Assembly (NCBI GenBank): GCA_037442205.1
Contig: JBBIQS010000014.1
Span: 1 to 64,000 of the forward strand
Direction of reading: 5' to 3'
DNA from: JBBIQS01 sp037442205
GTDB lineage: Bacteria; Myxococcota; Myxococcia; Myxococcales; UBA5297
DNA length: 64,000 bases
A program made the translations under genes and the position numbers. Within the stretch, counting starts at the first letter, position 1. Every line of letters begins with the position of its first letter. Under the pieces are notes generated by a model. It saw only the letters and a list, made by a program, of their open reading frames with translations, searched no databases and was not told the DNA's origin. This document shows, in pieces, positions 43,501-53,143 of the stretch.

Positions 43501-43530
43501 CGCGACCGCCGTCTCTCGACGGCGGTCGCG
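43501..43530. terminator. Strong bidirectional hairpin between doxX and glyA
   Basis: A perfect 13-bp stem (CGCGACCGCCGTC pairing with GACGGCGGTCGCG) with a TCTC loop lies between the converging doxX and glyA stops. It lacks a long T-run on either side, but its position and strength suggest it ends both transcripts. Confidence 0.6.
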
Positions 43531-43554
43531 GCGCTTCAGCGCTGGAGGATCTCG

Positions 43555-44808
43555 CTAGGCGGTCAGCCCGGGATAGAGCGGGAACTGCTGGCAGAGCTCC
43601 TTGACCTGCCCCTTGACCTTGCCGGCCACCTTCTCGTCCTCGGGGTGGTCGAGCACCTCGACGATCAGCTTGGCGATGGCGGCCATCTCCTTGACTCCCA
43701 TGCCGCGGGTGGTGATTGCCGGGGTGCCGATGCGCACGCCCGAGGCCACCGTCGGCTTCTCCGGGTCGAAGGGGATCATGTTCTTGTTGACGGTGATGTG
43801 GGCCCGGCCCAGGGCGTCCTCGGCGGCCTTGCCGTTGACCTTCTTCGGCCGCAGGTCGACCAGCATCAGGTGGTTGTCGGTGCCGCCCGAGCACAGCCGC
43901 AGGCCGCCCTGCTTGAGACCCTCGGCCAGGGCCTGGGCGTTCTTGACGATGTTCTGCTGGTAGGTCTTGAACTCCGGCTGCATCGCCTCCTGCAGCGCCA
44001 CCGCCTTGGCGGCGATCACGTGCTCCAGCGGGCCGCCCTGGATGCCGGGGAAGATCTGGCTGTTGAGCGCCTTGCCGAAGGGCTCCTTGCTCAGGATCAT
44101 GCCGCCGCGCGGGCCGCGCAGGGTCTTGTGAGTGGTGGTGGTGACGATCTCCGCCACCGGCACCGGCGAGGGGTGCAGCCCGGCGGCCACAAGCCCGGCG
44201 ATGTGGGCCATGTCCACCACCATTGCCGCGCCCACCCCGTCGGCGATCTCGCGGAAGCGGCCGAAGTCGATGGTGCGCGGATAGGCCGAGGCCCCGACCA
44301 CGATCACCTTGGGCTTGTGCTCCTTGGCCAGCGAGGCCACCTGGTCGTAGTCGATGGTCTCGGTGTCGCGGCGCAGGCCGTAGTGGACCACCTTGTAGAG
44401 CTTGCCCGAGAAGTTGAACGAGGCGCCGTGGGTGAGGTGGCCGCCGGAGTTCAGGTCGAGCGAGAGCATGGTGTCGCCCGGCTTCATCACCGCCATGTAG
44501 GCGCCCATGTTGGCCTGGCTGCCCGAGTGCGGCTGGACGTTGGCGAAGTCGGCGCCGAAGAGCTTCTTGGCCCGGTCGATGGCCAGCTGCTCGGCCACGT
44601 CGACGAACTGGCAGCCGCCGTAGTAGCGCTTGCCGGGATAGCCTTCGGCGTACTTGTTGGTCAGCGGCGAGCCGAGCGCGCGCAGCACCGCCGGGGAGAC
44701 GAAGTTCTCGCTGGCGATCAGCTCCAGGCCCTCCTCCTGGCGTTGGATCTCGTCGCCGATGGCCTGGAAGATCTCGGGGTCGGTCTCGCGCAAGCTCTTG
44801 CGGTTCAT
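43555..44808 (-). CDS. glyA: Serine hydroxymethyltransferase
   Basis: PLP-dependent serine hydroxymethyltransferase, 417 residues, interconverting serine and glycine with tetrahydrofolate one-carbon units. Signatures are GLELIASENFVSPAVL, YAEGYPGKRYYGGC, the PLP-lysine region VTTTTHKTLRGPRGG and the C-terminal RIGTPAITTRGM. Length is normal. It is last in the fabF-rpiB-lipoprotein-glyA run, 74 bases after the small lipoprotein. Confidence 0.97.
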   Translation of the reverse strand: MNRKSLRETDPEIFQAIGDEIQRQEEGLELIASENFVSPAVLRALGSPLTNKYAEGYPGKRYYGGCQFVDVAEQLAIDRAKKLFGADFANVQPHSGSQANMGAYMAVMKPGDTMLSLDLNSGGHLTHGASFNFSGKLYKVVHYGLRRDTETIDYDQVASLAKEHKPKVIVVGASAYPRTIDFGRFREIADGVGAAMVVDMAHIAGLVAAGLHPSPVPVAEIVTTTTHKTLRGPRGGMILSKEPFGKALNSQIFPGIQGGPLEHVIAAKAVALQEAMQPEFKTYQQNIVKNAQALAEGLKQGGLRLCSGGTDNHLMLVDLRPKKVNGKAAEDALGRAHITVNKNMIPFDPEKPTVASGVRIGTPAITTRGMGVKEMAAIAKLIVEVLDHPEDEKVAGKVKGQVKELCQQFPLYPGLTA

Positions 44809-44882
44809 GGTGTTCTCCCGTGGGGTTGGGGGGCGAAAACTAGCCGCATCGATGCGGCCAGGCAAGCGCCGCCGGGCGGCGC

Positions 44883-45215
44883 TCAGTCTCGGTACAGGCC
44901 CAGGATCCAGATCGCCTGGCCGCGCTCCTTGGCCTCCGACTCCTTGACCGCGTGCGTGGCGCGCAGCGCGCAGCCGTACTCCCGAGACTGAGGATCGATC
45001 CGCTGCTCGGCGGCGAGCTTGGCGGGCACGTGGATGGAGCCGAGGCGCTTGGCGCCGCGCGGGGCCTCGGGCACGACATGGATGCTGCACGGCTCGCCGG
45101 GCTTGGCTGGGAAATGGTCGGGCTCGCTCAGGTCGCGGGCGGTGTGGGCGAACTCGGGGCGCTCGCCGAGTGCGATGCAGCCGGTCAGGCAGATGGCGAC
45201 GAGCAGCGCTCTCAC
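44883..45215 (-). CDS. Small lipoprotein of unknown function
   Basis: A 110-residue lipoprotein with lipobox LTGC (C13) and a short mature domain of mixed charge with two more cysteines (about residues 47 and 86). I do not recognise the domain. The GTG at 45215 is chosen because AGGGAAGG lies 9 bases before it; the longer GTG start at 45224 would leave no spacing. It sits between rpiB and glyA on the same strand, where related gene clusters usually have none. Confidence 0.7.
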   Translation of the reverse strand: MRALLVAICLTGCIALGERPEFAHTARDLSEPDHFPAKPGEPCSIHVVPEAPRGAKRLGSIHVPAKLAAEQRIDPQSREYGCALRATHAVKESEAKERGQAIWILGLYRD

Positions 45216-45233
45216 GGCGACCACCCTTCCCTG

Positions 45234-45683
45234 CTACTTGCAGCCTTCGGCCTCGGCGTCGGCGATCTTCTGGACGCGCTTGGCGTGCCGCCCGCCCTCG
45301 AACGGCGTGGCGACGAAGGCCTCGGCGATCGCCCGCGCCAGCCCCGGGCCCACCACCCGCTCGCCCATGCACAGCACGTTGGCGTCGTTGTGCGCCCGGC
45401 TCGCCCGCGCCGTGAACTCCGAGGCGCAGACCGCCGCGCGCACGCCGCGGTACTTGTTGGCGACGATCGACATCCCGATGCCGGTGCCGCACAGCAGCAC
45501 GCCCAGGTCCACCTGCTTGCCCTGCACCGCTCGGGCGACCTTGGTGGCGAAGTCCGGGTAATCGACCGAGCTGTTGTCGTGGGTGCCGAAGTCTTCCAGC
45601 TGGTGGCCCAGCCTGGTCAGGCTCTCGGAGATTTCCTTCTTGAGGGCCAGCCCGGCGTGGTCGGAGGCGATGGCGATCTTCAT
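45234..45683 (-). CDS. rpiB: Ribose-5-phosphate isomerase B
   Basis: RpiB, 149 residues, interconverting ribose and ribulose 5-phosphates. It begins MKIAIASDHAGLALKKEI and has the catalytic cysteine in LLCGTGIGMSIVANK, then NDANVLCMGERVVG. It supplies ribulose 5-phosphate, the substrate of RibB encoded a few kilobases away. It lies 30 bases after fabF. Confidence 0.95.
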   Translation of the reverse strand: MKIAIASDHAGLALKKEISESLTRLGHQLEDFGTHDNSSVDYPDFATKVARAVQGKQVDLGVLLCGTGIGMSIVANKYRGVRAAVCASEFTARASRAHNDANVLCMGERVVGPGLARAIAEAFVATPFEGGRHAKRVQKIADAEAEGCK

Positions 45684-45713
45684 GGAGTCAGCTTCCTTGA
45701 AGTCGCGCCGGTG

Positions 45714-46955
<1,242 letters not shown>

Positions 46956-46973
46956 TTTCTCGAGGCGACCGAC

Positions 46974-47216
46974 CTACTTGCGGTGGGTGTTGATGTAGTC
47001 CACCGCATCCTTGACCGACTTGATGTTCTCGGCCTGCTCGTCGGGGATCTCGACGTCGAACTCTTCTTCCATCGCCATCACCAGCTCAACCAGGTCGAGG
47101 CTGTCGGCGCCCAGGTCGTCCACGAAGGCGCTGTCCGGCTTGATCTCGTCCTCGCCAACCCCCAGCTGCTCGGCGATGATCGACTTCATCTTGGCTTCGA
47201 CGTTCGTCGCAGTCAT
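46974..47216 (-). CDS. acpP: Acyl carrier protein
   Basis: An 80-residue acidic ACP. The phosphopantetheine serine is in DDLGADSLDLVELVM, and the rest is the usual four-helix sequence. It carries growing acyl chains for FabF, FabG and FabD and donates octanoyl for LipB at 19-20 kb. GGAGG lies upstream of the ATG, and a separate promoter is visible at 47331-47359. Confidence 0.97.
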   Translation of the reverse strand: MTATNVEAKMKSIIAEQLGVGEDEIKPDSAFVDDLGADSLDLVELVMAMEEEFDVEIPDEQAENIKSVKDAVDYINTHRK

Positions 47217-47330
47217 TCCTGCAAGACCTCCAAAACCTCGACCTTGGTCTGCCCTCTCCAGTCCCGTTCACCGAGCCAGATCGGCCGAGGGGGCGGCCGC
47301 CGCAGGGCTCCGCCACGTTCGTGGGCGCCT

Positions 47331-47359
47331 CTTATAGAACACTCCGCGGCGGGTGTACA
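47331..47359 (-). promoter_or_regulatory. Sigma70-type promoter upstream of acpP
   Basis: On the minus strand TGTACA (47359-47354) is followed after 17 bases by TATAAG (47336-47331). It lies in the 191-base gap between fabG and acpP. It would let acpP-fabF be expressed above fabD-fabG, with a leader of about 105 bases. Confidence 0.5.
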
Positions 47360-47407
47360 CAGCGACCGCTTGCGCAGCGCGCCATGTCTGCGCCAGGCGG
47401 CGGGGCC

Positions 47408-48154
47408 TCAGGTCAGCAGCCCGCCGTTCACCCGAAGCACCTCGCCGGTGATGTAGCTGGACTGCTCGCTGGCCAGGAAGGCGACCGCGCGGGCGACCTC
47501 CTCCGGCCGCCCCAGCCGCCCCAGCGGAACCTGGCCGACGATCTGATCGCGCCACTCCGCCGGCAGGTGGCCGACCATCTCGGTGTCGATGAACCCGGGG
47601 CTGACCGCGTTGACCCGCACCCCGCGGCTGGCCAGCTCGCGCGCCAGCGCCTTGGTGAAGCCGAGCAGCCCGGACTTGGAGGCGGCGTAGGCCACCTGCC
47701 CGGAGTTGCCCATCTCTCCGACGATCGAGGCGAGGTTGACGATGCTGCCGCCGCGCTGCTTGAGCATCGGCCGGCAGACCGCCCGCGCCAGGCGCAGCGC
47801 GCCGGAGAGGTTGACCGACAGCACCCGCTCCCAGTCCTCGTCCTTGAGGCGCATCAAGAGTCCGTCGTGGACGATGCCGGCGTTGTTGACCAGCACGTCG
47901 ACACGCCCCAGCTCCTGCGCCAGCTCGTCCACCGCGCGCTGGCAGGCCTCGGAGTCGGCGACGTCGAACTGGCGGCTGACCCCGGCGGAGCCCTCCCTGG
48001 CGATCAGCTCCAGCGTCTCGCGGGCGGCGGCCTCGTTGCCCTGGTAGGTGATGGCCACCTTGGCGCCGCGCCGGGCCAGCTCCAGCGCGCAGGCCCGCCC
48101 GATGCCGCGCGAGCCGCCGCTGACGATGGCCGCCTTGCCCTCGAGATCACGCAT
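47408..48154 (-). CDS. fabG: 3-oxoacyl-ACP reductase (FabG)
   Basis: NADPH-dependent ketoacyl-ACP reductase, 248 residues. The cofactor motif is VSGGSRGIGRACALEL and NNAGIVHDGLLMRL follows. The catalytic serine is in IVNLASIVGEMG (in FabG usually SS, here AS followed by the active region) and YxxxK is YAASKSGLLGFTKALA. It ends EVLRVNGGLLT. Its start overlaps the fabD stop by eight bases, so the two are coupled. Confidence 0.95.
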   Translation of the reverse strand: MRDLEGKAAIVSGGSRGIGRACALELARRGAKVAITYQGNEAAARETLELIAREGSAGVSRQFDVADSEACQRAVDELAQELGRVDVLVNNAGIVHDGLLMRLKDEDWERVLSVNLSGALRLARAVCRPMLKQRGGSIVNLASIVGEMGNSGQVAYAASKSGLLGFTKALARELASRGVRVNAVSPGFIDTEMVGHLPAEWRDQIVGQVPLGRLGRPEEVARAVAFLASEQSSYITGEVLRVNGGLLT

Positions 48155-49085
48155 TGGCGCTCCCCAGCAGCCGGCCGAGGACCTCGGGCTCGTCGGAGGT
48201 CAGCACCTCGAGCTCCTTGTCGATCTGCTTGACCAGGCCGCTCAGCACCTTGCCCGGGCCGACCTCCACCAGCCGGCTGACGCCCAGGGCGCGCATCGCC
48301 TGCACGCTCTCGACCCAGCGCACCGGGGCGGTGATCTGCTCGACCAGCAGCGAGATCACGCGCTCGGCGCTCTGGTTGGCTTTGGCCTCGACGTTGGTCA
48401 CCACCGGGATCGCCAGCGGCGACACCGCCACCTTGGCGAGCACCTGGCGCATCTGCTCGGCCACCGGGGCCATCAGCGAGCAATGGAAGGGAGCGCTCAC
48501 CGGCAAGGGGAGCACCCGGGCGCGCGGCGCGGCGGCCTTCAGCATCTCGGCCGCCCGCTGGACCGCCTGGGCGTGCCCGGCGATCACCGTCTGCTCGGGG
48601 CTGTTGTAGTTGGCCGGAGCCACCACCTGCCCCTGGGCGGCCTCGCGACAGGCGGCCTGGATCTGCTCCGGCGCCAGCCGCACCACCGCCGCCATCGCCC
48701 CCACGCCCTCGGGGACGGCCTGCTGCATGTAGGTCCCGCGGGCGCGCACCGCCCGGACCGCGTCGGCGAAGTCCAGGGCCCCGGCGGCGACCAGCGCGGT
48801 GTACTCGCCCAGCGAGTGGCCGGCGACCAACTCCGGGACGTGGCCCGCCGCCCTGAGCACCTCCAGCATCGCCACCGAGGCGGTGAGGATGGCCGGCTGG
48901 GTGTTGGCGGTCAGCCGCAGGGTCTCTTCCGGCCCTTCGAAGATCAGCCGGGAGAGCTTCTCGCCCAGCGCCTCGTCGGCGCGTTCGAACACAGCCCGCG
49001 CCGCGGGATGCTTCTCGAAGAGCGCCCGGCCCATGCCCACGTACTGCGAGCCCTGCCCGGGAAAGACGAACGCCAGCTTGCCCAT
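48147..49085 (-). CDS. fabD: Malonyl-CoA:ACP transacylase (FabD)
   Basis: FabD, 312 residues, loading malonyl onto acyl carrier protein. It starts KLAFVFPGQGSQYVGMG, with the nucleophilic serine in AGHSLGEYTALVA and the catalytic histidine in SAPFHCSLM. The QPAIL and GPGKVLSGL motifs are present. The ATG at 49085 matches the family start. Upstream, plsX and fabH, usual in this position, are absent; the gap to rpmF is 214 bases. Confidence 0.96.
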   Translation of the reverse strand: MGKLAFVFPGQGSQYVGMGRALFEKHPAARAVFERADEALGEKLSRLIFEGPEETLRLTANTQPAILTASVAMLEVLRAAGHVPELVAGHSLGEYTALVAAGALDFADAVRAVRARGTYMQQAVPEGVGAMAAVVRLAPEQIQAACREAAQGQVVAPANYNSPEQTVIAGHAQAVQRAAEMLKAAAPRARVLPLPVSAPFHCSLMAPVAEQMRQVLAKVAVSPLAIPVVTNVEAKANQSAERVISLLVEQITAPVRWVESVQAMRALGVSRLVEVGPGKVLSGLVKQIDKELEVLTSDEPEVLGRLLGSANA

Positions 49086-49227
49086 GCCTGCCCCTGTCGT
49101 TGCCCCGCCGGCGGCCCGCGCCGGACGGGCGAAAGCTCGATCGGGGCACTCACGATACACCCGTCCCCTGCCGAACAATCGGCGACGACAAATTCAACTC
49201 GGCGGGGCTATGGAGCCGGAGCGAGAA

Positions 49228-49249
49228 GAGCGCCCTGGTGAGGGCGCTC
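49228..49249. terminator. Hairpin between rpmF and fabD
   Basis: GAGCGCCCT (49228-49236) and AGGGCGCTC (49241-49249) form a perfect 9-bp stem with a 4-base loop, 50 bases downstream of rpmF. On the minus strand TTCTCGC follows. It could end or attenuate rpmF transcripts and separate them from fabD. Confidence 0.5.
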
Positions 49250-49299
49250 CTCCCGCCTTTGCGCGCGGCGCCGGCCGAGCGGGCCGCGCGAGAGGCTGC

Positions 49300-49482
49300 T
49301 TACTCCGCGACGGCCAGCGCGGCGCGCTTCTTATACGTCCCGCAGTTCTGGCAGACGGTGTGCGACAGCAGCGGCTCGCGGCACTTCGGGCAGCTGACGA
49401 CGTTGGCCACAACCATCTTGCTGTTGGCGGCACGCCGGCGGTTGCGGCGCATGCTGGAAGTTCGCTTCTTGGGAACGCCCAC
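49300..49482 (-). CDS. rpmF: 50S ribosomal protein L32
   Basis: L32, 60 residues, beginning GVPKKRTSSMRRNRRRAAN. The zinc-binding cysteines are in SCPKC and VCQNCGTYK, so this is the zinc-containing form. The GTG start at 49482 has AAGGAG upstream. It lies 84 bases after the DUF177 gene, a conserved pair in bacteria. Confidence 0.96.
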   Translation of the reverse strand: MGVPKKRTSSMRRNRRRAANSKMVVANVVSCPKCREPLLSHTVCQNCGTYKKRAALAVAE

Positions 49483-49566
49483 GGTGAGTCTCCTTCTGCT
49501 TTGGCGGCGGCAAAGTCGTCGAGCGCGGCCTGAATGTCAAGCCGCCATCGTTTCGCCGCCGGTGTT

Positions 49567-50142
49567 TCAGGTGATTTTGATGTCCTTCAAAGCCGCCCAC
49601 CGCGGATCCGGGGGCTTGCGCTCGCAGCTGCACTCGCCCTCGTTCAGATCCTTGCCGCACACGGTGCACAGCCCCTTGCAGCCTTCCCTGCACACCAGAT
49701 CCATCGGCAGGTCGAGCAGCAGCTGCTCGCTGAAGATCTTGCCGAGGTCGATGGTGCGGCCGTCGAAGGGCTCTTCCTCGACGGCCATGGTGTCGAAGGA
49801 GCCGCCGGCGCCCTCTTCGTCCTTCTTGTGCGCCTCGTCCTCGGCGCCCTCTTCCTCCTGGATTGCCGGGACCTGGCGAACCAGGCTGAGCTGGAAGTCG
49901 ACCGGGACTTGGGACTGCGCCGCGCCCAGGCAGCGCTTGCAGCTGCCGCCGATCTGGATCGCCGAATGCGCGGTCAACAGCAGCTTCCCCGACACCTTCT
50001 CCAGCCGCGCCTCGAGCTTGCTCGGGGCCAGCGGCCGAAAGCCGGTGCCGGCGCCGTCGAGGACCCCTTTCAGGAACCCGGCGGTGAGCTCGCGTTCGAC
50101 CTCGAGCCCCTTGGCTCCAATTTCTTCAATTAAAACAATCAT
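49567..50142 (-). CDS. DUF177 (YceD) family protein
   Basis: A 191-residue YceD/DUF177 protein, the usual partner of rpmF, linked in other organisms to 23S rRNA accumulation. The C-terminal cysteine cluster (REGCKGLCTVCGKDLNEGEC) and the SCKRCL motif in the middle are typical. An acidic insert lies around residues 95-118. A promoter with perfect consensus hexamers lies 34 bases upstream. Confidence 0.9.
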   Translation of the reverse strand: MIVLIEEIGAKGLEVERELTAGFLKGVLDGAGTGFRPLAPSKLEARLEKVSGKLLLTAHSAIQIGGSCKRCLGAAQSQVPVDFQLSLVRQVPAIQEEEGAEDEAHKKDEEGAGGSFDTMAVEEEPFDGRTIDLGKIFSEQLLLDLPMDLVCREGCKGLCTVCGKDLNEGECSCERKPPDPRWAALKDIKIT

Positions 50143-50175
50143 TTAGCGGCGACCGCCCGGCCAAAAAAGCAGGCC

Positions 50176-50203
50176 ATTATAGGCAAGGTCCCTCCTCTGT
50201 CAA
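50176..50203 (-). promoter_or_regulatory. Consensus sigma70 promoter for DUF177-rpmF
   Basis: On the minus strand TTGACA (50203-50198) and TATAAT (50181-50176) are both perfect consensus, separated by 16 bases. It is the strongest promoter-like site in the window and fits a ribosomal-protein gene. Confidence 0.75.
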
Positions 50204-50337
50204 GCACCCAAGCTCCTTGGGGAAAATGGCGATCGAGGACTCTCATCTTGTAACAGCCGGGGGCCCGGCGGCGGAAGCGGCCTGGCGAGCCAACCCGCCG
50301 TTGCCGCTCCGGTTTTTGCGCCCAAGTCGGGGGATGC

Positions 50338-50343
50338 TATCGT
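50338..50343 (+). promoter_or_regulatory. Putative -10 hexamer (TATCGT), leaderless type
   Basis: TATCGT ends 7 bases before the GTG at 50351 with no Shine-Dalgarno. TTGCGC lies 16 bases upstream as a possible -35. Confidence 0.4.
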
Positions 50344-50350
50344 CGCGCCC

Positions 50351-51217
50351 GTGATCCGCCGCCCCCGCCCTTCGACCCGCGCCCTCTGCCTGGCGCTCGT
50401 GCTCGTGCAGCTTCTGCCTGCGCTCGCCTGGGCGGCTGAGTCCACAACGGTCGAGCAGGCGCGGATGCTGGTCGAGTCGGGAGAATTCGAGCGCGCCGTG
50501 CTGGCCATCGAGCGGGCGCTCATGGACCCCAATCTCACCGGGCCGGTCGCGAGCCAGCTCTACGAGTTGCAGGCCAACGCCTGGCTCTACCTGGGAAAGG
50601 AAGACAAGGCGCGGCTGTCGCTGGAACAGCTGCTTCGGCTGTCGCCCGATTACCAACTGGCCAAGGGGACCAGTCCGAAGCTGCGCTCGACCTTCGAGGG
50701 GCTGCGCGCCGCGCCCCGGCCGGTGGAGAAGGTGGGCGTCGAATCCTTCGGGGTCTTCGGCGGGGCCGAGGTGGGGCGTCCGGTGGAGCTGCGCGCCGAG
50801 CTCAAGAACCTGCCGCAGGGCGCCCAGCCCAAGGTCTACTGGCGCAAGCGCGGCGCCGGCAAGTACGGCAGCTCGGGAATGACCACCGAGGACCGCAGCC
50901 GCTTCGCCGCCCAGATCCCGGCCTTCGAGCTGCCGGCGGGCGAGAACGGCGTCCTCGAGTACTACCTGGAGGTCGCCGACCTCGCCGGGCGGCGGCTGGC
51001 CTCCTCGGGCAGCGCCGAGCGCCCGCTGGCGCTCGAGATCGCCGGCCCCGCCGGGACGAGCGGCCCGGCCCTCGAGGACGGCGACCCCTGGTACACCAAG
51101 TGGTGGGTGTGGGCCATCGCCGGCGGGCTGGCGGCGGGCGCCGGGGCCGCGGTGGCCTATCCGCTGATCAAGGGACAGCGCGCCGAGGTCCCGATCACCG
51201 TGACGGTGCAGCAATGA
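50351..51217 (+). CDS. Exported TPR protein with C-terminal membrane helix
   Basis: A 288-residue protein. A signal peptide (LALVLVQLLPALAWAAES) is followed by two TPR-like repeats (about 32-110). A beta-rich domain (about 120-240) comes next, and one membrane helix at about 255-275 (WWVWAIAGGLAAGAGAAVAY) near the end. The mature part would face the periplasm. Function unknown. The GTG start at 50351 has TATCGT 7 bases upstream. Its stop overlaps the start of the next lipoprotein gene (ATGA). Confidence 0.75.
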   Translation: MIRRPRPSTRALCLALVLVQLLPALAWAAESTTVEQARMLVESGEFERAVLAIERALMDPNLTGPVASQLYELQANAWLYLGKEDKARLSLEQLLRLSPDYQLAKGTSPKLRSTFEGLRAAPRPVEKVGVESFGVFGGAEVGRPVELRAELKNLPQGAQPKVYWRKRGAGKYGSSGMTTEDRSRFAAQIPAFELPAGENGVLEYYLEVADLAGRRLASSGSAERPLALEIAGPAGTSGPALEDGDPWYTKWWVWAIAGGLAAGAGAAVAYPLIKGQRAEVPITVTVQQ

Positions 51218-51696
51218 GACGACTGAGCCTGCTGCTGCTGCTCGGCTGCGCCTGCGGCCCCTCTCCCGAGGGCGCCGGCCTCGAGGCCGGGCTGATCATC
51301 CAGGGCCTGAGCATCGACGAGATCGGCTACGTGCAGATCGCGGTGCTCAGCGGCGGCAGCCGCTTCTACTGCCCCGACCTGGTCAAGAGCTGCCTCAACC
51401 AGCAGGTGAAGACCTCCGACCTGGTCCAGCTGCGCGGCAGCGACGGCCAGGACCACCCGGCGCTGCGCTTCGCCGCCGACGCCGGCACCCTCGGCAGCGG
51501 CCAGACGCTCACGGTGAGCATGCCCCCGGGAACCGACTACCTGGTGGTGGCGGAGATCCTCTCCAAGGACGGCACCCTGCTGAAGGCCAGCGGTTGCGAG
51601 CCTCTGCCGCAGGCCAGCGCCGGCAAGAACCAGGGCCTGGCCATCCACGCCGCGCTGGTCCCCTCCGCCGTCAGCTGCAACCCGCAGATCAACTAG
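51214..51696 (+). CDS. Small lipoprotein of unknown function
   Basis: A 160-residue lipoprotein with lipobox LLGC (C12) and a beta-rich mature domain (VQIAVLSGG, TLTVSMPPGTDYLVVAEIL) that could be Ig-like. Four cysteines in the mature part may form disulfides. It is translationally coupled (ATGA) to the upstream TPR membrane protein, so the two probably work together at the envelope. It overlaps the convergent PilZ gene by 8 bases at the 3' ends. Confidence 0.7.
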   Translation: MRRLSLLLLLGCACGPSPEGAGLEAGLIIQGLSIDEIGYVQIAVLSGGSRFYCPDLVKSCLNQQVKTSDLVQLRGSDGQDHPALRFAADAGTLGSGQTLTVSMPPGTDYLVVAEILSKDGTLLKASGCEPLPQASAGKNQGLAIHAALVPSAVSCNPQIN

Positions 51697-52009
51697 TCGC
51701 CTGCTCCTCGAGCTTGTCGAGCAGTCCCTCGATGGCCTCGCGGTCGGCGTCGGAGAGGTCGAGGAACTTCACGCCCATGGCGAAGTCGCGGGCGGAGACG
51801 ATCTCCCCCTTGCAGCTGATCTCGCTGGCGGTGCCGGGCAGCGTGAAGCGCAGCACCACCACCTTGCCCAACGGCTCGGGGATGGTCTTCTCGAAGAAAA
51901 CCCCGCCCACCGAGAGGTTGGCCGCGCGGTGGAAGTAGAGCTCGTCGTCGGCTTCCGCCTCGATCCACAGCTCCACTGGCACGCGCCGATCTCTGCGCCG
52001 CTCGCTCAT
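51689..52009 (-). CDS. PilZ domain protein
   Basis: A 106-residue single PilZ domain, a c-di-GMP receptor fold. The binding residues are present as RRRDRR near the N-terminus and NLSVGGVFF (N-x-S-x-x-G) around 31-39. It may relay c-di-GMP to motility or secretion machinery. GGAGAAGG lies 6 bases before the ATG. It is downstream of phoH on the same strand. Confidence 0.85.
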   Translation of the reverse strand: MSERRRDRRVPVELWIEAEADDELYFHRAANLSVGGVFFEKTIPEPLGKVVVLRFTLPGTASEISCKGEIVSARDFAMGVKFLDLSDADREAIEGLLDKLEEQATS

Positions 52010-52068
52010 GCGCACCTTCTCCCACATCGGCCGGCGACACTGCAAGCCTCTGTTGGGGAGGGGGCGTT

Positions 52069-53079
<1,011 letters not shown>

Positions 53080-53143
53080 GTGCTGCGTGCTCCTTTGGCC
53101 CCGGCGACGGGGCCCCTCCCGCCAGCCGGGACACTCTTCGAAG

